A stretch of 64,000 nt of DNA, taken from NCBI GenBank assembly GCA_002747135.1, contig PDTE01000024.1, positions 1 through 64,000 of the forward strand, given 5' to 3'. Shown here piece by piece: positions 48,808 to 57,405 of the stretch. Source of the stretch: Desulfobulbus propionicus (GTDB lineage: Bacteria; Desulfobacterota; Desulfobulbia; Desulfobulbales; Desulfobulbaceae). Under the pieces are notes generated by a model that worked only from the letters and a program-made list of their open reading frames with translations, made no database searches and had not been told where the DNA came from. Position 1 is the stretch's first letter; each line of letters begins with the position of its first letter. The position numbers were made by a program, and so were the translations under genes.

Positions 48808-50888
48808 TGACAGTGGCCCTTCATTCTTGCACGCCCTGCTCTCCAGCGCTGAAAATCGAGCAAAAGAACCGGCCCGAGAAAGAGACCGCCAAGGCAGACA
48901 TAATAATAATACCGCCAGTTCATAATATTGGTAATAACCAGAAGCGCCAGTACCTGAATCAGGATAAAACTGCTCAATATCGCGGCTAACGGTGTACGGC
49001 GAAAGCATAAAACGGTTACGGGCATCAAGGCAAGAACATGCAGCGGGTTCCAGGTAACATAGACCCATGGGGCTTCATAACTCTTCCAATATAGATACAT
49101 AAAGATCTCTTTTAGGCCGCTGGCAACTGAGTTGGCCTGACCAAGAAACGGATATACATCATTCCACTGAGCGTGTCGTAAAAACCAGTATGCGGTTCTG
49201 TCTCCCAGAAAATAATGCCATAAATCCCAGCCATAAACCGTTTGATTAACGTTTAAAATGCCCCAGTAATTATTCCATACCCTCTGAACGGCCTCGCCAA
49301 TGTTTCCGGAAAAAACTTCCTGCAGATAGCTATAAGTATGAGCAAAAAAGAAGCTTGCATCTGCTGCTTTCTCACTTTTCTGCAGGACAAAGAGCAGAGC
49401 GACTATTCCCGCCATCCCTGCAACTGTTACCCAAAAAAACCTCTTTCTGTCTACAAGCCCCAGGCAGAAAAAATACAATGGCACCACAAACAGATAAATA
49501 AGACCGTTATGCCTTGTCAAGGCGAGGGCAAGCAGCAGAAGCAGCAGAACTAACTTTTTTTCGAGAGAAAGGGAAAGGGTCCCTTCACGTTTTTCTAGAT
49601 AAAGCTCTATTAATGTATATCCCCAGTAAATGATCAACAGGGCAAAGGGGATATCCTTCCAGAGAACTATATTGTACAGGCTGACAGGAAGTGACGTGAT
49701 AAGAAGAAGATAAAATGGCAGGAGCCATACAATGGGTACGCCCTTACTGTGGATCGAAGCAAAAACATAGGCTGTCAGCAGTGAAATCATCACAATATGA
49801 AAAAGAGGAACGATTGCCGGATTGTGCCAGAGCTGTGAAAGGTAGGTGTATAAAACAACATTAAACAATGGGTGATCGTTAAGAAAAACCTCCGGTAACA
49901 AGGCCGCACGCCAGATTTTTAATGAGTCAATTGACATTACTCCTGGCCAGAAGGGAAGCAACCATAAAAAAAATGCTCCGGCAGCGCCAAAGCCAAATAA
50001 CCAGAACACCTTCCGTTGACCGCTGAACAAAGCTTTTATCCCCCCAACCCTTCGCCATTGTCTTATAAGTGCATATACCATCCAGGTGGTCAGCAGGGAA
50101 AAGACGACCTGAAATCCACCCTGCATGCTCTTCCAATAATGATGGGGGCGGACATGCTGAAAGAAAAAGGTGGTGGTGTTCCCCCTGGTCTGAAACTGAA
50201 CAGGGGAAAGAGTGCCTTTTTCTTCAAGCATAATGGAGCGTATCAGAAACTGATCGCCAGCATTGGCATGTGAAATCTTGAAATTTTCGATCCGGTAGCG
50301 CGGCACCTTCACCCGCACTGAAAAATGATCATTATCAAGAAACCAGTATTTGTACACTTGCGTCTTGGCTTCTATATTGGCCATGTATAAATCTTTCTTG
50401 TAGTATTCAGCTCCTATGAAAAGACCTGCTATCCCGGAATGATTATTTGTGAGCAGTTCTATCTCAAGCCCGGAGCGTATAAGCGCGTTGAAAACCACCT
50501 CAGGACAATGTCTGTCTAGTCTCAGGCCTTGAGTGCGGTGGTTATCATCTTTTTCAGAACAAAAAGCGGACAGATTTTGGGAAAGACCGTCGATAGAAAC
50601 CTGCCTGAGAACAAATTCCCGCGATAGGGAAGCACCGTTTTTTTCCTTTATATATCGGATGGAAACCGGCAGAGGCTCTGTTGCCCTGCTCAAGCGATCA
50701 AAAAAAGCAAAAGATTCTTTTTCGTACTCGTTGTAGCCGTTTCCAGAATCCCATTGCACGGAAAACTGATCTGTTTGCGCAGCCGTCCCTTCAATCACCA
50801 GCTCTGTTTCTTCATACCATCTGCCAGACGTGACAAAGAAAGCCAGAACAAGCACAAAAAAACAGCTCCACGTAAACGCTTTTGGCAT
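48804..50888 (-). CDS. Large multi-TM protein (glycosyltransferase-like / DUF6020-like)
   Basis: Signal/TM N-terminus, long periplasmic region, then multiple TMs with 'WPGVMSIDSLKIWRAALLPEVFLNDHPLFNVVLY'. Confidence 0.6.
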   Translation of the reverse strand: MPKAFTWSCFFVLVLAFFVTSGRWYEETELVIEGTAAQTDQFSVQWDSGNGYNEYEKESFAFFDRLSRATEPLPVSIRYIKEKNGASLSREFVLRQVSIDGLSQNLSAFCSEKDDNHRTQGLRLDRHCPEVVFNALIRSGLEIELLTNNHSGIAGLFIGAEYYKKDLYMANIEAKTQVYKYWFLDNDHFSVRVKVPRYRIENFKISHANAGDQFLIRSIMLEEKGTLSPVQFQTRGNTTTFFFQHVRPHHYWKSMQGGFQVVFSLLTTWMVYALIRQWRRVGGIKALFSGQRKVFWLFGFGAAGAFFLWLLPFWPGVMSIDSLKIWRAALLPEVFLNDHPLFNVVLYTYLSQLWHNPAIVPLFHIVMISLLTAYVFASIHSKGVPIVWLLPFYLLLITSLPVSLYNIVLWKDIPFALLIIYWGYTLIELYLEKREGTLSLSLEKKLVLLLLLLALALTRHNGLIYLFVVPLYFFCLGLVDRKRFFWVTVAGMAGIVALLFVLQKSEKAADASFFFAHTYSYLQEVFSGNIGEAVQRVWNNYWGILNVNQTVYGWDLWHYFLGDRTAYWFLRHAQWNDVYPFLGQANSVASGLKEIFMYLYWKSYEAPWVYVTWNPLHVLALMPVTVLCFRRTPLAAILSSFILIQVLALLVITNIMNWRYYYYVCLGGLFLGPVLLLDFQRWRAGRARMKGHCQ

Positions 50889-50930
50889 CGGCTTGTTATT
50901 CAGTAATTTTTCAGGGATGAGAACTCAGGG

Positions 50931-51145
50931 TTAGCCCGGATTTCTCATCAGCTCAGGCGGTGCCAGGTTCGCCAGTATTTTGGTAACTCATTATACTCAG
51001 GTATATGTGTTGCCAAAATACTGGCGAAGATGGTGCCGCCTGGGCTGACCTCTGGTGAACATTTTGGCGAAATTCAAGACTGCTTACGGACATCACATTC
51101 ATCTGTTTTTATGTGTTTCTTTTCAAATCAGACAACATGTTCAAT
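50931..51145. repeat. PR3 palindromic repeat, copy 1
   Basis: 'agcccggatttctcatcagctcaggcggtgccaggttcgccagtattttggtaac...ttgccaaaatactggcgaagatggtgccgcctgggctgacctctggtgaacattttggcg'; internal arms of about 39 bp; reverse-complement match to 60740-60975. Confidence 0.88.
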
Positions 51146-51630
51146 CGAAAGGTAATTCTGAATCATGGGGAGTATGCATATTGGATTCAACAACGGTGCA
51201 GTCTACGCGCACCTTGCGACCTTTTTCAATCCCTTCATCCTGGGCACACTTGAGCAGCACCTTGTTCATTTCCTCCCAGGTAGCTTCAGATATGGCTTTG
51301 ATTGTTTTTTGCAGTGTGGATTTTTTTACCTGTTTTCCAGGTGGTATTCTGCAGAAAAGGCTTAAGGCCCTTGGATCAGCGAGACAGAACTCCGGTTCCC
51401 TGTAGCTGCAGCCCTTTATTTGCTTTACGAATGCTGCAGGTATAACCTGCTCTGCGGTTCATACCAGCGGCACCGGTTTTAGCATCGTTACTGCTTGATA
51501 ATGAGCCAGGATCTTGTAGAACCAGGTCGTATATGACAGCGTTGTCAGCAAGTATATCACTGATCGTTTTCAAATCTTTCGCCTTGGGATGGTCAGGGGC
51601 TGCTTCTGCCAGAGGCAGCTACTGATCAGC
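51140..51630 (-). pseudogene. Degenerate ISNCY-like transposase
   Basis: - strand fragments 'DHPKAKDLKTISDILADNAVIYDLVLQDPGS', 'AGYTCSIRKANKGLQLQGTGVLSRPKGLKPFLQNT', 'RKRSQGARRLHRC'; pattern of transposase 'L..is.ILdanp.iydlvlqDl..' and 'kGrkvRiDcTvVesNIh' with frameshifts. Confidence 0.6.
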
Positions 51631-51837
51631 TGCTGATTGTGAGATTTTCGCATCTTTTCCTGGCCTCTGAAAAGTTTAATTCAGTATTTTTAGATGGTTA
51701 CTGAATAAAGCTTACCGGAAACCGAGAAAAAGTCACCCCGTTAAGGCGATTTTCTTCCTCAAAAACAATAAATTAACTTCTCGCGGCCAGACACTAACTC
51801 AGAAATAACTTCACCTTTGACTTGAAGCTTTGTCTGC

Positions 51838-52055
51838 AGTGATTTTATCTTCAAGGATTGAGGCTTCTTTGTGTTTGCCTCAACTTCTCCAAAGCTGCAG
51901 CCCCATTTTCAAAAAATTCCTTTTGCCAACGGTAAAAAAACGCTGGCTGGAGATCATACTGATCACACAGTTCCGAGACAGGGATGCTGTCGACAAGGTG
52001 TTGTTTGAGGATGGCTACTTTCTCTTCGGGGCGGTACGTGTATCGTTTTTTTCAT
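51838..52055 (-). pseudogene. Degenerate transposase OrfA (COG2963-like HTH)
   Basis: - strand, frame after ATG: 'KRYTYRPEEKVAILKQHLVDSIPVSELCDQYDLQPAFFYRWQKEFFENGAAALEKLRQTQRSLNP*'. Confidence 0.75.
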
Positions 52056-52137
52056 GGAAATCTCCTTTGGTTGAGTATGTTACCTCAAGCAGCGAAAACT
52101 TCCTGTTCCCGTTGAACCACTACACACATGATACCTT

Positions 52138-52983
52138 CTACGACGAAAGTACCCGGGTATCCTCAAGCGTAATCTCCAGTTCCGCCAGATCAATTTCAGA
52201 CAAATTCAGCAGACTTGCCTCAAGGGTTGCCGGAAGAACCAGCGAGGCATCCTGAAAGAAACCTATCCCCATTTTATGGCAGACCAGATTCGCCATCCGG
52301 ACAATAATAAGCAGATAGTCTTTAGTATCAAACTCTATTTCATCATGATCACGGGCAACAAGACAGAATTTTTTCGGCATGTTCCACTTCATCATTAAAC
52401 GATAGCCATGCGAGGTATGCAGTTTCTGCATGGCTTCTTTGAGCAGAGTATCGGTAATTTTCGTTTTGGACGACCTTTTTTTGATAATTTCAACGACCAT
52501 AAGGATGAATAGTTTGCCGACGTCATGCAGCAGACCGGCAAAAAAGACATGGCTCGTGTCTACGCCGTACTCGTGTCTCTTTGCTATCCAGACTGCTCCA
52601 TAGGCGCATCCAACGGAATGCTGCCAAAGCTTTTTCATGACTACGTTTATTCGCTTGTCAGCACTGTTGAAGTGCTTTTTTGAGGCAGCCAGTAAAACGA
52701 CATTACCGATCTCTTTTATCCCCAGACGCATAATCGCAGCATGGACCGTTGAAACCTCGGAGAGTCCCTTGTAAAATGCCGTGTTCGCAATTTTGAGCAC
52801 CTGACCGGAAAGTGACTGGTCTGCAGTGATTATTCTCTCCAGCACTTTGATATCAGGCTCTTTTTTTGCAGTCTCCTGCTGTACCCGCATGGCGGATTCA
52901 TTAAATACCGGGAGGGTGAATTGTTCTGATTCTATGAAATGATTAACAATATCGATAAAAGAAGCCGGTTCACTCATGCTCAT
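52138..52983 (-). CDS. HDOD-domain protein
   Basis: 'ITADQSLSGQVLKIANTAFYKGLSEVSTVHAAIMRLGIKEIGNVVLLAA', 'FFAGLLHDVGKLFI'; start reset to MSMSEPASF (ATGA overlap with the upstream gene). Confidence 0.9.
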   Translation of the reverse strand: MSMSEPASFIDIVNHFIESEQFTLPVFNESAMRVQQETAKKEPDIKVLERIITADQSLSGQVLKIANTAFYKGLSEVSTVHAAIMRLGIKEIGNVVLLAASKKHFNSADKRINVVMKKLWQHSVGCAYGAVWIAKRHEYGVDTSHVFFAGLLHDVGKLFILMVVEIIKKRSSKTKITDTLLKEAMQKLHTSHGYRLMMKWNMPKKFCLVARDHDEIEFDTKDYLLIIVRMANLVCHKMGIGFFQDASLVLPATLEASLLNLSEIDLAELEITLEDTRVLSS

Positions 52984-54854
52984 ACTCCGACCAGGCGTTT
53001 GAGTTCCATCAGGGGTCTGGGAGGTTGAAAGATTGGTAGACAACGAAGCACCTCATCAATGGTGGTCATCCCTGATGCAGCCTTTACGAGACCGTCTTCA
53101 AGAAGTGTGACCAGCCCGGAATTATTAATACTGATATTTCGAATTTCATAACTGGTTTTCTGCTCAAGGATTGCATCACGTACCAACTCATCTAAAACGA
53201 GCAGTTCAAAAACCCCTATCCTTCCTTTGTAGCCTGTTTGCTTGCATTCCCTGCATCCGCGTCCTTTTTTGAACTGAGCTCCATGAAATGAGTCCAGGGT
53301 GGTCTTCATTCGCTGTACCTGTATGGGGGCAGGCTTTGTCTCAACGGCACAGTAAGGGCACACTTTTCTCAGCAGACGCTGGGCCAGGACAGAAACGACG
53401 GTTGAAGAAACCATAAAAGGAGCAATATCCATGTTCAATAATCTGATCAGTCCGCCTATGGAGTCTTCAGTATGAAAGGTTGAGAGAACCTTATGGCCGG
53501 TAAGCGCAGCCTGAACAGCAACCTCGGCAGAATAGGTATCACGGATTTCCCCAATGACAATGATATCGGGATCCTGCCGGACTATATGTCGAAGTGTTTC
53601 TTCAAAGGTAAGGTCAATTTTGGGGTCAATGGAGCATTGGGATATTCCCTCGATAACATATTCAACAGGCTCTTCGGCCGTGACAATACTGACATTTGGT
53701 CCTTTTAAGGTATGGATGCAGCTGTAAATAGACGACGTCTTCCCTGAACCAGTCGGCCCTGTGACCAGCAGCACACCGCTTGGCTGAAAGACAGCTTCAT
53801 CAAGAAAACGGGAGAGCATTCGGGGCTGCAGTCCGATGGATTGAATATCGAGCAATTCCTGTTTTTTATTAAGAAGTCGAAGAACTATCTTCTCTCCATG
53901 AACAGTGACAAAAAAGGACGCGCGTAAATCAAGTTCGCCCTCATCATATTCAAATAATATCCTTCCCCCCTGATGCCTTCGTTTTTCCGCTATATTTGCG
54001 TCGCACATAATCTTGAATCGGCTGGTTAAGGCGGGAATAATATCATGTGGATAGGTGTTGAAATGTTGCAAAACTCCATCTTCCCGAAAACGAACCTGCA
54101 ATCTGTCTGGAAGAGGTTCGATGTGAATATCACTGGCATTGTTGTTAATTGCACCGAGTATAATTGTATTGGCAATACCGACCACCGTTTTGTTGTCCAC
54201 CGAGATCCTGGTTTTGTTTTTTTTATCCACCAGCAACTCAATGGTCTTCTGCAAGGCATCCCGCTGGGCCAGGGCAAAGGTAACCTTTTGTCCCAAATAT
54301 TTCCGGGCAGCAACCTTTGCAGTCTGATCAAGCGGATCAGCAAGAGCTACCTTGGCATTTTCATCCTCACTGTGTACAGGAAGCAGATTGTGCGAAATCA
54401 GGATTTTTTTGGGTATCCTGGCGCATGCATCCATGTCAACTACATTAAGGTTAGGCTCAACCAGAGGAAAACCCATCTGGATCGAAAGGACTTCGATAAG
54501 CAGCTGCTCTTCAATAAAATTATGGGTTATCAGGATATCACCGAGCTTTTTTTCTCCTCCCTCTGCCTTCTGAATACGAATTGCTGCGCTGAGATCATCG
54601 GGCGTTATGTAGCCAAGCTCAGTCAACAGATCACCGATGCGAATGTTATGGGTACTGCGGACAGCCTCCTTTATATCACTTTCGTTTATATACTTCAGGT
54701 CGACACATACCTTCAGCAGGGGCTGAGGGGTACTGAGTTTAGTGTGTACCCGTTGAGCATGCTGGAGCTGTTTGGAAGAAAGTTTTTTCTGCGCAACCAG
54801 CAGGTTGACTATTCGCCCATATGCCTCTGCTCCGCTGTTGTCAGCCATATTCAC
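52980..54854 (-). CDS. Type II secretion / type IV pilus assembly ATPase (GspE/PilB family)
   Basis: '[24 protein letters not shown]', '[35 protein letters not shown]'-type motifs, 'CPYC...[21 protein letters not shown]'. Confidence 0.95.
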   Translation of the reverse strand: [624 protein letters not shown]

Positions 54855-54931
54855 TCATGTAATTTTTTTGGGGGGATAAGCACTCAGCGTTTTTTGCAAG
54901 GCAAAAAGTTGAAAGAGCACCTTTTGTAATC

Positions 54932-55107
54932 TGCCACGAAGCCTGTATCTCTTCGTTATTCTCTGCTTCTGCCGTGTAACTGGTTATAGGTGCCTCAGGT
55001 TTGTGCAGGCCCGGTTTCGAGCAGGTAAGCAAACACAATGAGACCTGCGTACGAGAGTATACGGGGACTTGTTATCAAGCAAAGATGGGTGTTCGTGACC
55101 AGTTATT
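54932..55107. repeat. PR2 palindromic repeat
   Basis: 'ttattctctgcttctgccgtgtaactggttataggtgc...gagcaggtaagcaaacacaatgagacctgcgtacgagagtatacgggg...gatgggtgttcgtgaccagttat'. Confidence 0.8.
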
Positions 55108-55122
55108 TATACTTATTCCGGC

Positions 55123-55282
55123 GTAACTGCTCTCAGGTCACCCATCTTCGGACGATCACGACAGGCCGCATGGAGGGGCTATAGCTGCCAATCGTGCTTG
55201 CCAAAATCCGGGCAAGCTGAAAGCGTTTACAGGCTTAAAAGCAAGTACAACCAGGGTGATATATGGCCCATTGAGTAGCTGC
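55123..55282. repeat. PR1 palindromic repeat
   Basis: 'gtaactgctctcaggtcacccatcttcggacgatcacgacaggccgcatggaggggctatagctgccaatcgtgcttgcc...ggcttaaaagcaagtacaaccagggtg...ggcccattgagtagc'. Confidence 0.88.
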
Positions 55283-55366
55283 CGACCGTCTTTTAGGTTT
55301 TTCTAAGATTCAGTGTAGCAAGAATTTCAAATATGTCCAGACACAATCAACAAATAACAGGCTTGT

Positions 55367-55527
55367 CGGTCACTGATCACGGCCACTTCATTCTCGGGCG
55401 GTCACGATTGGCGGTATAGAGAAGCTATAACTGCCAATCGCACTTGCCTGAATCTGGGCAGGCTGAAAGAAAGTTACAGGCTTGAAGCAAGTAAAATAAA
55501 GAGGTGACATGCCCTGTAGGTAGTTAG
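55367..55527. repeat. PR1 palindromic repeat
   Basis: '...ctcgggcggtcacgattggcggtatagagaagctataactgccaatcgcacttgcctgaatctgggcaggctgaaagaaagttacaggcttgaagcaagtaaaataaagaggtgacatgccctgtaggtagttag'. Confidence 0.82.
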
Positions 55528-55534
55528 TCCGTAT

Positions 55535-55625
55535 TTTTCATGAGCATTGTGTCTCATTTGAGAAAAAATACATAACAACACATGCCTGTGATGTCAGTGA
55601 GCAGACTCAAATCTTGCCAAAATCC
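55535..55625. repeat. PR3 end fragment
   Basis: 'tttttcatgagcattgtgtctcatttgagaaaaaatacataacaacacatgcctgtgatgtcagtgagcagactcaaatcttgcc' matches 60754-60840. Confidence 0.8.
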
Positions 55626-55673
55626 TGGTTAGGTGAAAATAAAAAGAAGTGGGCGTCAATCACGAAAGGCAGG

Positions 55674-56159
55674 TCAGGTGTTGGTGGGTTTGCGCTGAAA
55701 TTCATAAATTGTACAAGGAATGTCATCCAGAAGTGTTACGTGACCGCGCAGAATAAATTCGTCTACAGGTATATCAGGAAAAAACGTATCGCCAATGAAA
55801 TCCTGGTGAACAACGGTAAGCAATAAGGTGCTCGCGTGTTTCAACCCTTCCGCAAAAACGCCTGTGCCTCCGACGACGAAGACTTTTTCCTCGTTTTCGC
55901 AAAAGACCAGGGCCTGCTCAAAAGAAGTGGCGTGAAGACAATCACTGCAGTCTTCCAGAGGACGTGTACTCAAAACTATTTTTCGTCTCCCGGGCAACGT
56001 GCTGCTAAGAGATAGCCAGGTTTTTCTGCCCATGAGTAAACAGTGTCCCATGGTGACCTTTTTAAAAAACTGCAGGTCAGATTTTAAGGACCAGGGAATG
56101 GTGTTTTTGTAACCTATGACCCTGTTGGGCGTCATGGCAGCAAGGAGTATCACGTCCAT
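55674..56159 (-). CDS. folA: Dihydrofolate reductase
   Basis: 'MDVILLAAMTPNRVIGYKNTIPWSLKSDLQFFKKVTMGHCLLMGRKTWLSL', 'VVGGTGVFAEGL'. Confidence 0.94.
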   Translation of the reverse strand: MDVILLAAMTPNRVIGYKNTIPWSLKSDLQFFKKVTMGHCLLMGRKTWLSLSSTLPGRRKIVLSTRPLEDCSDCLHATSFEQALVFCENEEKVFVVGGTGVFAEGLKHASTLLLTVVHQDFIGDTFFPDIPVDEFILRGHVTLLDDIPCTIYEFQRKPTNT

Positions 56160-56200
56160 TATATTTTATTATTTTCTTTACTTAATTGAGGGCTTAATTG

Positions 56201-56347
56201 AGGGCCTATACCACCCTGGTTTCACCTGCTTCAAGGTTGTGTCACCGCTTACAAATCGCCCGGATTTGCGCAAGCATGACTGACACCCATAGCCTTTCTG
56301 TGCGGCCAATCGTGACGGACGGAAGATGGATGACCAGGAAGCAGCTA
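56201..56347. repeat. PR1 palindromic repeat
   Basis: 'gggcctataccaccctggtttcacctgcttcaaggttgtg...aaatcgcccggatttgcgcaagcatgactgacacccatagcctttctgtgcggccaatcgtgacgg...gatggatgaccaggaagcagctac'. Confidence 0.75.
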
Positions 56348-56503
56348 CCCCGGATTTTTCATGAACATTCTGGCGAAATCTTCTCATGGGAAAAATGCGG
56401 GACAGAAAACCAGCAAAAAAGAGTCTGCTGTCTTGCAAATTTTTATCTTTTTTTTTATAGTAACTTTTCATTATTATGATCAATATAGACGAAGGAGAAA
56501 AAC

Positions 56504-56680
56504 ATGACTCAAGACAGCAAGCAATCTGTATGCCCCACCTGTAATGGAAAAAAAACAATCGATGGTGTTTGCGAAACAAACGGCGAATGGACAGGACATG
56601 ATGACCGTGACGGTGAAGTATGCACGCCTGATGCAGAATGTCCAACCTGCAAAGGAACTGGCACGGTTGCAGCAGGGTAA
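56504..56680 (+). CDS. Small CxxCxG zinc-finger-like protein (58 aa), absent from ORF track
   Basis: AAGGAG upstream of ATG; MTQDSKQSVCPTCNGKKTIDGVCETNGEWTGHDDRDGEVCTPDAECPTCKGTGTVAAG*; two DnaJ-type CPTCxG knuckles. Confidence 0.7.
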   Translation: MTQDSKQSVCPTCNGKKTIDGVCETNGEWTGHDDRDGEVCTPDAECPTCKGTGTVAAG

Positions 56681-56696
56681 CAATCATGCTGAAGCC

Positions 56697-56793
56697 GTAA
56701 CAGCTCCCAGGTCACCCATCTTCGGGCGATCACGATTGGCCGCATAGAGGGGATCGCGCCTGCCCAAATCTGGGCGACCTGAAAACAATTATA
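56697..56793. repeat. PR1 palindromic repeat
   Basis: 'gtaacagctcccaggtcacccatcttcgggcgatcacgattggccgcatagaggggatcgcgcctgcccaaatctgggcgacctgaaaacaattat'. Confidence 0.8.
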
Positions 56794-56799
56794 AGTTTA

Positions 56800-56890
56800 G
56801 TACCTTACTCCTCAATTCCTGTCATAAAAAACAAGAAATTATTTGAGACGTAAGGTCTCTTGGGTTGCGGGTTTTCCGCGTTAGGAAATA
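56800..56890. repeat. PR5 repeat, copy 2
   Basis: 'taccttactcctcaattcctgtcataaaaaacaagaaattatttgagacgtaaggtctcttgggttgcgggttttccgcgttagg'. Confidence 0.8.
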
Positions 56891-57057
56891 GTCTACTGTT
56901 TTCCGGCTACCTGCAAAAAAGAGCTATACCCCGCCTCAAAAGATTTTTCTGCCCATCCAGCATTGTCAACAAAAGGCCCAGCAGCACCTTCTCTGGTTCA
57001 GTGGTTCAGCCATACCCAGGGCAAAAATAATCCGCTCTTCAGGGACTATTATGGTGT

Positions 57058-57390
57058 TCATGCTTTGATCAGTTCTTCGGCCAGCATGGTATCAACATAG
57101 TCAAAAACAAATTCCCGCTGCGCCCTTGTCGCCTGGGCAATACAGGAGCAGTGCATAGTACTGGCACTGCGAACCAGTAGTTCAAACTTTATCGAGCTGC
57201 TTTCAAGGATCACTGAAAAGTAAAAGGGTCCGCACTTTTCATGGCCCCGCTGCGCCTCGCCCAGAAGATCAGGCGCAACTTCCAGGAAAAAGACCCCGTC
57301 CAGTCCGCCTGGCCTCAATGTTCGTTTCAGGTAGCTTTCCAGGTTGTCCCGCTCCAGAAAAGAAAGCTCGTCAATCATATAGTATCGCAT
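57058..57390 (-). CDS. Conserved hypothetical protein
   Basis: 110 aa ORF with coding-like composition immediately upstream of the pepP/Q ORF end. Confidence 0.6.
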   Translation of the reverse strand: MRYYMIDELSFLERDNLESYLKRTLRPGGLDGVFFLEVAPDLLGEAQRGHEKCGPFYFSVILESSSIKFELLVRSASTMHCSCIAQATRAQREFVFDYVDTMLAEELIKA

Positions 57391-57405
57391 GGTTTCCTGG
57401 TATCC

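Noticed and set aside
51055-51405. 116-aa + strand ORF
   Set aside because: Antisense to the degenerate ISNCY-like transposase and part of PR3.
51830-52255. 141-aa + strand ORF
   Set aside because: Antisense to the OrfA relic and the 3' end of the HDOD gene.
54045-54929. 294-aa + strand ORF
   Set aside because: Antisense shadow of the GspE/PilB ATPase gene, which has full family motifs on the - strand.
56480-56683. 67-aa - strand ORF and the overlapping 56509-56745 / 56178-56687 - strand ORFs
   Set aside because: They overlap the zinc-knuckle ORF on + and the PR1 repeats; no plausible domain content.
56895-57062. Possible - strand coding tail 'TREGAAGPFVDNAGWAEKSFEAGYSSFLQVAGKQ' preceded by TGA, considered as a second selenoprotein
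   Set aside because: No recognisable family, no convincing start or SECIS-like hairpin; left unannotated.
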